6,744 nt of DNA from Chitinophagaceae bacterium (GCA_025362915.1 JANYEU010000020.1:1-6744); one strand, 5' to 3'; counted from the stretch's first letter, positions 1 through 6,301 are shown. Made by a program: numbers and translations. Notes: generated by a model not told the origin, from the sequence alone.

Positions 1-155
1 TGTATCAATATCCCGTCCTCATTGTAATAATCGAATGCGTTGCCGCCGATGTGATTTCTTTTATCAACGATGAGTACTTTTTGATGTAAAGAAGCCAGAC
101 GTTCGGCCAATACGCAGCCTGCAAAGCCAGAACCAACAATTAGATAATCGTACAT
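1..155 (-). CDS. glf: UDP-galactopyranose mutase, N-terminal part (runs off the left edge)
   Basis: Only the first 51 residues are present. They begin MYDYLIVGSGFAGCVLAERL and contain the FAD-binding Rossmann dinucleotide motif GxGxxG (G8, G10, G13). The ADP-ribose-binding acidic end of strand 2 follows (VDKR), then the HIGGNAFD stretch typical of Glf. Family knowledge: this flavoenzyme interconverts UDP-galactopyranose and UDP-galactofuranose in the cytoplasm and supplies galactofuranose to surface polysaccharides. The ATG start at 155-153 lies only 10 bases after the stop of the glycosyltransferase upstream, so the two genes are very likely cotranscribed. In Bacteroidota such a pair usually belongs to an exopolysaccharide locus. 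No lesion is visible in the part shown. Other FAD-dependent amine-oxidase-like proteins share the Rossmann motif, but HIGGNAFDYY makes Glf by far the best call. Confidence 0.92.
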   Translation of the reverse strand, partial: MYDYLIVGSGFAGCVLAERLASLHQKVLIVDKRNHIGGNAFDYYNEDGILI

Positions 156-165
156 GTTTTTGTTT

Positions 166-1209
166 TTAATTGTTATTGATATGAAGCATTGTTTCCTTAA
201 TTCTGCTTAACATATTGGTTAATGTGTTGTCCCAAGAATTGGTGGCGAGAAAAGCGTCTACTCCGGAAAGCCATGCATCCGACCGACCATCGGTCAGTAT
301 TTCTTCCCCTGCCATAATAAATTCTTGCGCGCAAGAAACAATATGTACGTGCTTTCCATTTCCATAAGGCTCAATCACATCTTCTATCGGTGTAGATATT
401 ACAGGAACACCTGCCGTAAGGTATTCAGGCGTTTTTGTAGGACTGATGAACTTGGTTGATTCATTTATCTGAAAAGGAATCATGGCTATATCCCATCCGC
501 CTAAATATTGTGGCAAGTCTGTATATGATTTTATCCCTAGATAATGAATATTGTGTTTGTTAGGTAAACTTGCCGGGTCTATTTTTACAACAGGGCCAAT
601 AACAACAAAATGCCAATCAGGCTTTTCGGTGGCAACATTATCCAGCAGTTCAATATCAAAACGTTCATCAATCACACCAAAGAAACCTATCCGCGGATGG
701 GGAATGTTTGCTTGGTCTAATGGTGTTACAGTCGCCATATTTCTAGCTTGGCTAAAATGATTCTTATCTATTGAACTTGGAAATGGATGGATATTGGCAT
801 GTCTGTCCTTCTTGGCATTATATAAAGATCGGCCTCCAGTAAAAACTACATCGGCCTTAGACATCAATTCCTCTTCTAAGTTCTTTAACTCTGCGGGAGC
901 AAATTTAAAAGCCGCCAGTTCATCCATACAATCATAAATGGTTACCCTCGCCTTATGGTGACCAGAAAACAACAATGCCATCGGTGTATAATACCAAAAT
1001 GCGGTATCCTCTAAATTGATTGATTGAAGGAAACTATCCAATAATTCAACTAGAACCTGATTACTATTGTGCCTGTTTGCTTCTGGCAAATGTGGTTGAA
1101 TCACGGTTACCTTATCCCTTGCGGTCATGATATATTCCGGCTTTGCTATGTCGCAAAAAATGGGTTCTTCTATATAATAGACTTGTTTATCAGCGGACAA
1201 TCTTGACAA
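166..1209 (-). CDS. GT-B glycosyltransferase (GT4-like), N-terminus cut by an in-frame amber codon
   Basis: This is a cytoplasmic sugar-nucleotide-dependent glycosyltransferase, probably acting in exopolysaccharide assembly with the adjacent glf. Visible parts are the YYIEEPIF strand near residues 11-18, the N-terminal domain ending near VVFTGG (121-126), the C-terminal Rossmann domain opening with RIGFFGVIDERFD (173-185), and the donor-site segment SPTKTPEYLTAGVPVISTP (256-274), which carries the acidic residue and AG-P pattern of GT4-type enzymes. The open stretch starts only at a TTG (1209), because TAG at 1225-1227 interrupts the frame. Upstream of that TAG, in the same frame, is FVCFSHLRWDFVF, and downstream is RPQQLLSRLS. 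Together they make the family's N-terminal signature, with TAG in place of the conserved Gln. The real protein therefore starts upstream of about 1285 and would be roughly 380 residues. The first beta strand is lost unless the amber codon is read through or is a sequence error. The acceptor is unknown. Confidence 0.85.
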   Translation of the reverse strand: MSRLSADKQVYYIEEPIFCDIAKPEYIMTARDKVTVIQPHLPEANRHNSNQVLVELLDSFLQSINLEDTAFWYYTPMALLFSGHHKARVTIYDCMDELAAFKFAPAELKNLEEELMSKADVVFTGGRSLYNAKKDRHANIHPFPSSIDKNHFSQARNMATVTPLDQANIPHPRIGFFGVIDERFDIELLDNVATEKPDWHFVVIGPVVKIDPASLPNKHNIHYLGIKSYTDLPQYLGGWDIAMIPFQINESTKFISPTKTPEYLTAGVPVISTPIEDVIEPYGNGKHVHIVSCAQEFIMAGEEILTDGRSDAWLSGVDAFLATNSWDNTLTNMLSRIKETMLHINNN

Positions 1210-1224
1210 TAATTGTTGCGGGCG

Positions 1225-1227
1225 CTA
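1225..1227 (-). other. In-frame TAG replacing a conserved Gln codon in the glycosyltransferase
   Basis: The minus strand reads GAC TTT GTA TTT TAG CGC CCG CAA, that is DFVF-stop-RPQ. In this glycosyltransferase family the segment is normally W-[DN]-F-V-[YF]-Q-R-P-Q, so a single C-to-T change (CAG to TAG) explains the stop. The frame is open on both sides, and no insertion or deletion is needed. The base after the stop is C, which is generally a leaky context for UAG. The natural stops that can be read in this window (glycosyltransferase, ligD, ku, restored DUF72, small protein) are all TAA, so the window cannot exclude TAG suppression, but one codon is weak evidence for it. Confidence 0.8.
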
Positions 1228-1611
1228 AAATACAAAGTCCCATCTTAGATGAGAGAAACAAACAAATGTATTGGGAATTTTAGGTACAATATCCTCAACA
1301 AATTCATGCCTTTTTGTAGATAACGGCACTATCGCATTGGATTTTTTTACCTGAACTTTTTTACCTAATTCAAATACCTGCTCCAGACGGCTAACCTGCT
1401 GCCTATTTGCTTCCAAGTGTTTACCAACTTCAATTTGAAATTCATTAGATGATACCTCATTCATCATCTTAGGCAATGTTTTCACAAACCGTTTCTTAGC
1501 TGAGTACATGTCGGTAATCTCATCTATAAAGAATCCCATTAATGCGGGTTCTATGTTCTTTGGATTTTTTGTTGTAACTCTTATTTTACTCGTTTTAGGT
1601 ATTGCTGCCAT
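1225..1611 (-). pseudogene. Truncated DUF892 (YciE/YciF ferritin-like) domain fused in frame to the glycosyltransferase N-terminus
   Basis: The first about 95 residues match the N-terminal half of DUF892 ferritin-like proteins. FFIDEITDMYSAKKRFVKTL corresponds to the family's first helix (usually LFLDELKDIYxAEKQLxKAL). PKMMNEVSS follows, then KHLEANRQQVSRLEQVFEL for the second helix, then VQVKKSNAI where the family has a KK-[CS]-x-A-M segment. A normal member is about 160-180 residues with two further helices; those are absent. After NAI the frame runs through a short unassigned stretch into PKIPNTFVCFSHLRWDFVF, which is the start of the downstream glycosyltransferase, and ends at TAG. DUF892 proteins are stress-associated four-helix proteins of uncertain function. 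Half a bundle should not fold, so I call this a remnant. The likely causes are a deletion fusion or a misjoined assembly. The ATG at 1611-1609 fits the usual charged N-terminal extension. Confidence 0.72.
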
Positions 1612-1636
1612 TTCTCTTCGTTTTGTATGGAATTAG

Positions 1637-1665
1637 AAAAACCATGCCAGTGGGACACTAGCATG
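1637..1665 (-). terminator. Probable intrinsic terminator after ligD
   Basis: On the minus strand CATGCTAGTG, a 3-base loop (TCC) and CACTGGCATG form a 10-bp stem with one T-G wobble, followed by GTTTTT. It starts about 50 bases past the ligD stop and ends just before the DUF892 start at 1611. It would close the ku-ligD transcript and separate it from the DUF892/glycosyltransferase/glf genes. The T tract is short (5), so partial read-through is likely. I see no convincing TAnnTTTG promoter for the downstream genes in this gap. Confidence 0.6.
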
Positions 1666-1715
1666 TAATTATGAAAGTTTTTGGTGGAATGGTATAAATT
1701 AGGATATTTAGTAAT

Positions 1716-4292
1716 TTACTTACCCAAATTCTCCAAACATTGATTAATGTCTATCCCTTTGCCTAGAACCGGCGCAAACAAATCCCCCTTTTCTTTTATG
1801 CGTTCCAATGTATTTTTAATGGTAAACTGCGATGGATGCAAACCTTCTTTTACTTCGTCCCAAGTTAATGCTGTGGATACGGTGGCACCATCTTTTGGAC
1901 GCACACTATATACACTTGCAAGCGTTTGTCCCGTGCGGTTTTGAAGATAATCTATATAGATATTGCTGTCGCCCCTTTTAGCCAAACTCCTTTCCAGACT
2001 GGTAAAAGAAGGCAGTTGTTCCTGCACCAATGTGGCAATGATGTGGGCAAAGTTCTTCACCGTTTCGTAATCATATCTATTCCCCATGGGTATATAGATA
2101 TGCAGACCTGTGGCACCGGAAGTTTTGCAATAACCATCTGCGCCTGCCTTGTCTAACACTCTTTTGGTTGCCAATGCGGCAGCAATTACTTGACTAAAAG
2201 TATTTTTTGTAGATGGATCCAAGTCTATAACCAAATAAGTAGGATTCTGTAAGTTATTGGTTGTGGAGTTCCATGGGTTTATTTCTATGCAACCCAAATT
2301 AGCAAGGTATATCAGTGTTGCCTCCTCATTGCAAACGATATAATGGATAATTTTATCACTTGAATCGGAATGTATATCTGCTTTCTCTACCCAGGATGGT
2401 GCAGCTTCTCCCGCATCCTTATGAAAAAAACCATCATCTGTTATGCCATTAGGATTTCTTTTTAAGGATAACGGCCTGTTCTTTAGATAGGGCAATATAT
2501 ACTTTGAAATGGTATCGTAATATTCAATCAAATCACCTTTGGTATAGCCTTCCTTTGGCCAAAATACCTTGTTTAAATGGGTTAGTTCCAGTTGCTTGCC
2601 CTTTAAGGTCAGTAACTTATCATTTGGAGTTGTCGTTGCTTTCTGCTGTTTTAGATTCTTCTTTTCTGTTGGCAATTTCTTTTCTTTTTCGGATGGGTTA
2701 GTGATTTTTGTAGAACTAGCTATTGTTTCCTTGCTCACTTTCATGGTAATTTCTTTTGGATCTAAATCAAACCGCAACCGCATAAAAACGGGATGCCTCA
2801 TTATGTTACCTTCTGTTAACTCAGTAAAATGCAGCTCTGCAATCAGTTTCGGTTTTACCCAGGTTACGGGTGCATTTACCTTTATTTTTTTCTTAAAAGG
2901 GGAATCGTTAGTAACCAACGGCTGTAATTGATCCCATAAATCCTTTAATGCCTGTGCATCAAAGCCTGTACCTGTGTGACCAATATATTCCAATTCGCCA
3001 TCTTGGTATTTACCCAAAATCAATGCACCAAAGTATTCCCTGCTGCCCCGTGGACTTGTATATCCTGCAATGATGGCTTCGTGGGTTTGTATGTTTTTTA
3101 TCTTCAGCCACTCCTTACTGCGGATGCCTATATGGTAAGTGCCGTCCTTTTTCTTTGCCATGATGCCTTCCATATTTTGCTCCACCACTTTCTTATAAAA
3201 GGCAGTGCCCACATCTTCTATATGGTCGCAATATTTTATGGTTGCATTGTCTCCCAACAGTTCTTTTAACAATTGTTTTCGTTCAATCAATGTAAAATCT
3301 ATGGTCGATTCTCCATTCAGCATCAAGATATCAAACACATAATACACCAATGGATAATTGGTGTTGTCATCATAGTGTTGCAGTTTCTGGAAATCCGGTT
3401 TGCCATCCTCATCCAACAAAACAATTTCCCCATCCAGTGTTGCCTTGTGATTTATCTGTTGCAGTGCGGCTACAATAGGAGGATATTTATTTTTGAAAGA
3501 CAATCCATTCCTTGAATATAATTTAACCTCATCGCCCAATTCGGCTATTGCCCTGTACCCATCCAACTTCAATTCAAATAACCATTCGTCATTATCAAAA
3601 GGTGCATCCGAAGTAGAGGCAAGCATTGGTTTTATAAAATTGTTTATTTTCTTATTGCCCAACGAAAGACCCTTATCTATTGGGCTGGGCTTTTTTTTTA
3701 CTTCTTTTGCTGTGGACTTGGTTTTAGTATCTGCTTTTGTGTCCTCCTTATGTTTATCGCGGCTATAATCCTCGCTGTTATACTCTTCGTCCATAGCAAA
3801 ATCATCCCTATGTTTTATCAATAGCCAACTCTTGCCATCATCCTTTTTCAAATTCACCAATGCAAAACTACCTTTCAACTTTTCTCCTTTTAAAACAAAC
3901 TTTAGATTCCCTTTTTTAAAGGCAGCCAAGGCTTGTTTCTCTGTAATCGTTTTTCCATCTTCATCCACTGGTTCATAATTGCCATTGTCCCATACTTCCA
4001 CGGTTCCTGCACCGTAATTACCCGCAGGTATTGTTCCATCAAAGTCTATATAACTTACGGGATGGTCTTCTACCAACATCGCCAATCGTTTAACAGCAGG
4101 ATTTAATGATGGACCTTTAGGCACAGCCCAGCTTTTTAATGCACCGCCCATTTCCAAGCGGAAATCATAATGTATGTGCGATGCATGATGGCGCTGTATT
4201 ACAAAACGCAACTTGCTTTCCTTGGATACTTTGCCCACAGGTTCCGAAGTCTGTTTAAAATCCCTTTTTTTGTTGTATATCGTCAGTGCCAT
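1716..4292 (-). CDS. ligD: ATP-dependent DNA ligase LigD (phosphoesterase-ligase-polymerase)
   Basis: This is the multifunctional bacterial NHEJ enzyme of 858 residues: it trims 3' ends, adds nucleotides and seals breaks brought together by Ku. The phosphoesterase domain (about 25-170) has Q33-x-H35...H41-Y-D43-F-R45, VEDHP with H77, IPAGNYGAG and WLLIKHRD. A Lys/Asp-rich linker follows (170-215). The ligase domain (about 218-520) has motif I K242-L-D-G with K242 as the adenylated lysine, LYSRNG, LDGEIV with E289, EGIMAKK (375-381) and the motif V lysines in KEWLKIK. A second Lys-rich linker (about 520-560) leads to the primase-like polymerase domain (about 565-858), with the metal-binding pair D690-x-D692, KTSGATGLHIY (723-733) and the third acidic residue D781 in YIDYLQN. 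This domain order is typical of Bacteroidota. All key residues are present and the frame is unbroken. The ATG overlaps the ku stop by one base (TAATG), implying translational coupling. Confidence 0.97.
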   Translation of the reverse strand: MALTIYNKKRDFKQTSEPVGKVSKESKLRFVIQRHHASHIHYDFRLEMGGALKSWAVPKGPSLNPAVKRLAMLVEDHPVSYIDFDGTIPAGNYGAGTVEVWDNGNYEPVDEDGKTITEKQALAAFKKGNLKFVLKGEKLKGSFALVNLKKDDGKSWLLIKHRDDFAMDEEYNSEDYSRDKHKEDTKADTKTKSTAKEVKKKPSPIDKGLSLGNKKINNFIKPMLASTSDAPFDNDEWLFELKLDGYRAIAELGDEVKLYSRNGLSFKNKYPPIVAALQQINHKATLDGEIVLLDEDGKPDFQKLQHYDDNTNYPLVYYVFDILMLNGESTIDFTLIERKQLLKELLGDNATIKYCDHIEDVGTAFYKKVVEQNMEGIMAKKKDGTYHIGIRSKEWLKIKNIQTHEAIIAGYTSPRGSREYFGALILGKYQDGELEYIGHTGTGFDAQALKDLWDQLQPLVTNDSPFKKKIKVNAPVTWVKPKLIAELHFTELTEGNIMRHPVFMRLRFDLDPKEITMKVSKETIASSTKITNPSEKEKKLPTEKKNLKQQKATTTPNDKLLTLKGKQLELTHLNKVFWPKEGYTKGDLIEYYDTISKYILPYLKNRPLSLKRNPNGITDDGFFHKDAGEAAPSWVEKADIHSDSSDKIIHYIVCNEEATLIYLANLGCIEINPWNSTTNNLQNPTYLVIDLDPSTKNTFSQVIAAALATKRVLDKAGADGYCKTSGATGLHIYIPMGNRYDYETVKNFAHIIATLVQEQLPSFTSLERSLAKRGDSNIYIDYLQNRTGQTLASVYSVRPKDGATVSTALTWDEVKEGLHPSQFTIKNTLERIKEKGDLFAPVLGKGIDINQCLENLGK

Positions 4293-5064
4293 TACGATGC
4301 TTTTTTATGTGATACACTTAAACTTGCCTTTAATTGCGCCATTAAATCTGTTGCTTTAGATTGTACAACCTTCATTTTAGGCGCATCTTTTACCTTGCCC
4401 TTCGATTTATCCTCTATTATCTGCATCAGTTTTTCCGAGTAGGTATCCTTGTATTTTGATATATCAAAGTTGCCCGTAAGTTGGTCTATCAATGATATGG
4501 CCATCTTCAATTCAGCTGGTTTTGTTGCTGTTTCGGGGATATTCAAATCTGTATGTTTCCTTATTTCCTGTGCAAAACGTATCCTGTTTACAATAATCAC
4601 ATTGCCTTCTGTTTTTATCAGGCACAAGCTTTCTTTGGTACGCAGCACAAAGCTTCCGAGCCCTGCCTTTCCCGATTCTTTCAATGCATCGCGTAGCAAA
4701 CAATAGGCTTTACTACCATTCTTTTCCGGCTCGGCATAATAAGGCATTTCATAATAAATACTGTTCACGGCGCCCTCATCTATAAACTCCGCAATCTCTA
4801 TAATTTTCGATTTTTCGGGCGCGGCCTTGTCAAAATCATCATCTTCCAGCACCACATATTGGTCATTCAAACTATATCCTTTCACTATATTTTCGTACGC
4901 CACTTCCTTACCCGTATTTTCATTTACCCGTTTAAATTTACATGTGCATGGTCGGTTTTATCCAGCATATCCAAGTCCAATTCGCTGGCTTCCACCGCGC
5001 TATATAACTTCACTTGAATGTTTACCCGTCCAAAACCAATTGCCCCCGTCCAGATAGGTTTCAT
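4292..5064 (-). pseudogene. ku: Ku, NHEJ end-binding protein, split by a one-base frameshift
   Basis: Ku forms a homodimeric ring on DNA ends and recruits LigD. Translation from ATG 5064-5062 gives MKPIWTGAIGFGRVNIQVKL, the Ku N-terminus, then SAVEASELDLDMLDKTDHAHV, then NLNG and TAA at 4926-4924 (46 residues). The family sequence resumes in the neighbouring frame as FKRVNENTGKEVAYENIVKGY and continues to the stop at 4292. One base is missing near 4937-4939, probably GTA AAA TTT reduced to GTA AAT TT. With the frame restored the protein is 257 residues, a normal length, with a Lys-rich C-terminus. The GTG at 4903 that opens the long fragment is an internal Val codon (KEVAYEN), not a start. 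Two family-conserved positions also look changed: GLVNIPVK is GRVNIQVK here. The gene shares a TAATG overlap with ligD. Causes could be sequencing error, decay or programmed slippage (see the heptamer at 4930-4936). Confidence 0.9.
4930..4936 (-). other. In-phase -1 slippery heptamer (T TTA AAC) at the ku frameshift
   Basis: In the upstream ku frame the codons are AAT TTA AAC GGG TAA. This places T TTA AAC in exactly the X XXY YYZ phase used by -1 ribosomal frameshifting, with a stop one codon later. A -1 slip continues as CGG GTA AAT GAA (RVNE), giving a 257-residue Ku with HVNLNRVNE where the family has HVKFKRVNE, and no residue lost. I see no downstream hairpin or pseudoknot and no upstream Shine-Dalgarno-like stimulator. 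The motif also follows from the conserved Phe-Lys-Arg codons TTT AAA CGG, so the correct phase may be accidental. Confidence 0.45.
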
Positions 5065-5222
5065 AATAATTATTTTGTTTTCATTGCATTAAAATTTCAT
5101 GCCAATTACTTATAATGTAGCAACAGAAGCCTCCATCGGATGTAGATGCAATCCATTTAAAATGGAATAATAGTTGTAAGTTTTGGCAGAATTTGTGGGA
5201 TACATAAAAAACTTAAATAACT
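5065..5222. promoter_or_regulatory. Divergent ku / DUF72 intergenic region
   Basis: These 158 AT-rich bases separate the ku start (minus) from the DUF72 start (plus), so promoters for both should lie here. No exact Bacteroidota TAnnTTTG element is present. The nearest plus-strand match is AAGTTTTG at 5178-5185 (7 of 8), 37 bases before the DUF72 ATG and without a clear -33 TTG. No candidate stands out for ku. A near-perfect palindrome sits in the middle (5152-5166) and could be an operator shared by the two genes. Neither start has a Shine-Dalgarno sequence, only A/T-rich leaders, as is usual in this phylum. Confidence 0.4.
5152..5166. repeat. Short palindrome TCCATTT-A-AAATGGA in the divergent region
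   Basis: Two 7-base arms are perfectly inverted around one central A. The site lies 87 bases upstream of the ku ATG and 56 bases upstream of the DUF72 ATG. Its size and symmetry suit a dimeric DNA-binding regulator, and the position would let one protein control both directions. There is no T tract, so it is not a terminator. In AT-rich DNA a palindrome of this size can occur by chance. Confidence 0.35.
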
Positions 5223-5984
5223 ATGGGAAATAATTGGCATATAGGTACATCGGGTTGGAGTTATGGGGATTGGAAAGGGGTGTTTTATCCCAAGGAATTA
5301 AAGACAACCGATTGGCTTACTTGTTATAATGCCACTTTTGGAGTTACGGAAATAAACGCCAGCTTCTATCACCTGCCCAAGAAGCAAACAGTGGAAGGTT
5401 GGGTAAATAAGACGACAGATGGGTTTTTATTTTGTCCTAAAATGAGTAAATATCTAACACATATTCTCAAATTGCAACAGCCGGAAGAGGTATTGGAGAG
5501 GTTTTTTGAAGTATTTGAACCGATGAAACACAAGATGGGACCAGTATTGATACAATTGCCTCCCAGCTTGCAATTTAATTACGATACGGCCGAATATCTA
5601 TACCAATTACTTGCTTCAAAATACAAGGATTATCGTTTTGCAATGGAAGGCCGCCATGCAAGTTGGGTAAATGAAGACAGTATAACATTGATGGCCAAAT
5701 ATGGTATTGCCTTTGTTATATCGCAGTCTGGCGTTGGCTTTCCATATATAGAAGCCGTTACCACCAAGGATATTTATATCCGCTTTCATGGCCCTGCACA
5801 GTTATATACTTCGTGCTACATAACCGCAGAACTAGAAAAATATGCCGCCTTATTTAATAATTGGCTAACTGAAGGACATATACTATGGATTTTTTTAATA
5901 ATACCTCCCATACATACGCCATTAAAAATGCACTGGAACTTGAAGCGATGCTGCGTGGATAATAAGGAGTTGAAATGGTTATGA
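5223..5984 (+). CDS. DUF72 (YecE-like TIM-barrel) protein, C-terminus frameshifted
   Basis: Family signatures are clear: IGTSGWSYGDWKGVFYP (residues 7-23), EINASFYHLP, FLFCPKMSKYLTH, GPVLIQLPPSL, FAMEGRHASWV and IYIRFHGPAQLY. DUF72 proteins adopt a TIM-barrel fold; their biochemical role is not firmly established. After residue 225 the frame gives an unrelated tail ending at 5984, while the -1 frame from 5897 reads NNTSHTYAIKNALELEAMLR, the expected C-terminus, and stops at TAA 5960-5962. The T run at 5890-5896 has 7 T's where the restored frame needs 8. The intended protein is therefore 246 residues, the usual family size, instead of the 253 read here. The gene is divergent from ku, and I recall DUF72 genes near ku-ligD loci in Bacteroidota, which suggests co-regulation but not a proven NHEJ role. 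The start is the first ATG, directly before the conserved IGTSGW. Confidence 0.92.
   Translation: MGNNWHIGTSGWSYGDWKGVFYPKELKTTDWLTCYNATFGVTEINASFYHLPKKQTVEGWVNKTTDGFLFCPKMSKYLTHILKLQQPEEVLERFFEVFEPMKHKMGPVLIQLPPSLQFNYDTAEYLYQLLASKYKDYRFAMEGRHASWVNEDSITLMAKYGIAFVISQSGVGFPYIEAVTTKDIYIRFHGPAQLYTSCYITAELEKYAALFNNWLTEGHILWIFLIIPPIHTPLKMHWNLKRCCVDNKELKWL
5891..5897 (+). other. In-phase -1 slippery heptamer (T TTT TTA) at the DUF72 frameshift
   Basis: The DUF72 codons here are TGG ATT TTT TTA ATA, placing T TTT TTA in the X XXY YYZ phase needed for a -1 slip. This is the same heptamer used by HIV-1 gag-pol. A slip would continue AAT AAT ACC (NNT) and yield WIFLNNTSHTYAIKNALELE, a full-length 246-residue DUF72 protein. 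Without a slip, 28 unrelated residues follow to 5984. Loss of one T from a run of eight is also the commonest kind of sequencing or replication error, so the motif alone proves nothing. No stimulatory structure is evident downstream. Confidence 0.4.
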
Positions 5985-6046
5985 TAAACACTAAATAATG
6001 TAATTTTTTTAACCGGTTGGTTAAAGGATTGGCATCTTATGTACAT

Positions 6047-6079
6047 AAAAAAAGCGTAGTGCAATATGGCACTACGCTT
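6047..6079 (-). terminator. Strong intrinsic terminator of the small Ser/Lys-rich gene
   Basis: The arms AAGCGTAGTGC and GCACTACGCTT form a perfect 11-bp stem with a 6-base loop (6063-6068). On the minus strand the stem is followed by a run of seven T's (complement of the A's at 6047-6053, two of which pair in the stem). It lies about 20 bases past the stop of the 6099-6263 gene, so it should end that transcript. DUF72 converges on it from the other side, and the hairpin may also slow that transcript, but the plus-strand side has no good T tract. Confidence 0.85.
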
Positions 6080-6098
6080 CTGTTCAATTTAAACGCAA

Positions 6099-6263
6099 TT
6101 ACTTAGAGTGGCTTGTGCCTTTCTTGTCGCTGCTGTCTTTTTTGGAATCCATTCCTTTACCAGCAGACTTTTGATCTGTTGATTTAGTACTGTGGATTCC
6201 TGCTGATGAACCCTTCTTTGCATCTTTAGAATCGCTGTGATTCCCTTTTTCTGTTGTTGACAT
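6099..6263 (-). CDS. 54-residue Ser/Lys/Asp/Gly-rich disordered protein
   Basis: Translation from ATG 6263-6261 gives MSTTEKGNHSDSKDAKKGSS, continues through related segments (KSAGKGMDSKKDSSDKKGTS) and stops at TAA 6101-6099. It has 13 Ser and 12 Lys in 54 residues, and no Phe, Tyr, Trp, Leu, Val, Pro, Cys or Arg. It has no signal peptide or membrane segment and should be unstructured in solution. The xKG unit recurs four times (EKG, KKG, GKG, KKG), and the pattern SK-DAKKGSS / KKDSSDKKGTS looks like an internal duplication. A dedicated perfect terminator right after the stop and a plausible promoter before the start argue that it is a real, monocistronic gene. Its composition recalls small hydrophilic stress proteins (LEA- or KGG-like), but I do not recognise a family. 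It could have a protective or DNA-associated role; this is inference only. Confidence 0.72.
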   Translation of the reverse strand: MSTTEKGNHSDSKDAKKGSSAGIHSTKSTDQKSAGKGMDSKKDSSDKKGTSHSK

Positions 6264-6301
6264 GATGTTTAAATTTTGATTGTTATTAAATAATCACTAT
6301 G

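Noticed and set aside
1207..1209. TTG start for the glycosyltransferase
   Set aside because: It lies inside the conserved QRPQ-LLSRL segment and would remove the first strand of the GT-B fold. It appears as a start only because of the upstream TAG.
1305..1307. ATG on the minus strand as the native glycosyltransferase start
   Set aside because: Its own frame ends in TAA after about 20 codons, before the conserved region is complete. It could be the old start only if a base was lost just after it (ATG xAA TTT GTT), which I cannot show.
2569..2931. Plus-strand ORF of 120 codons inside ligD, and other long antisense ORFs
   Set aside because: They are antisense shadows of ligD, ku or the glycosyltransferase, with hydrophobic nonsense composition and no family resemblance. 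The real genes on the opposite strand carry complete motif sets.
4292..4903. A free-standing 203-residue Ku starting at GTG 4903
   Set aside because: The GTG is the internal Val of KEVAYENIVKGY. The conserved N-terminus is present upstream in a neighbouring frame, so this is the 3' part of a frameshifted gene.
6008..6025. Hairpin TTTAACC-GGTT-GGTTAAA as a DUF72 terminator
   Set aside because: The T run lies before the stem on the plus strand, not after it, and no T tract follows on either strand.
5816..6064. Minus-strand 82-codon ORF across the DUF72 end
   Set aside because: It overlaps conserved DUF72 sequence and the terminator hairpin, and shows no recognisable motif.
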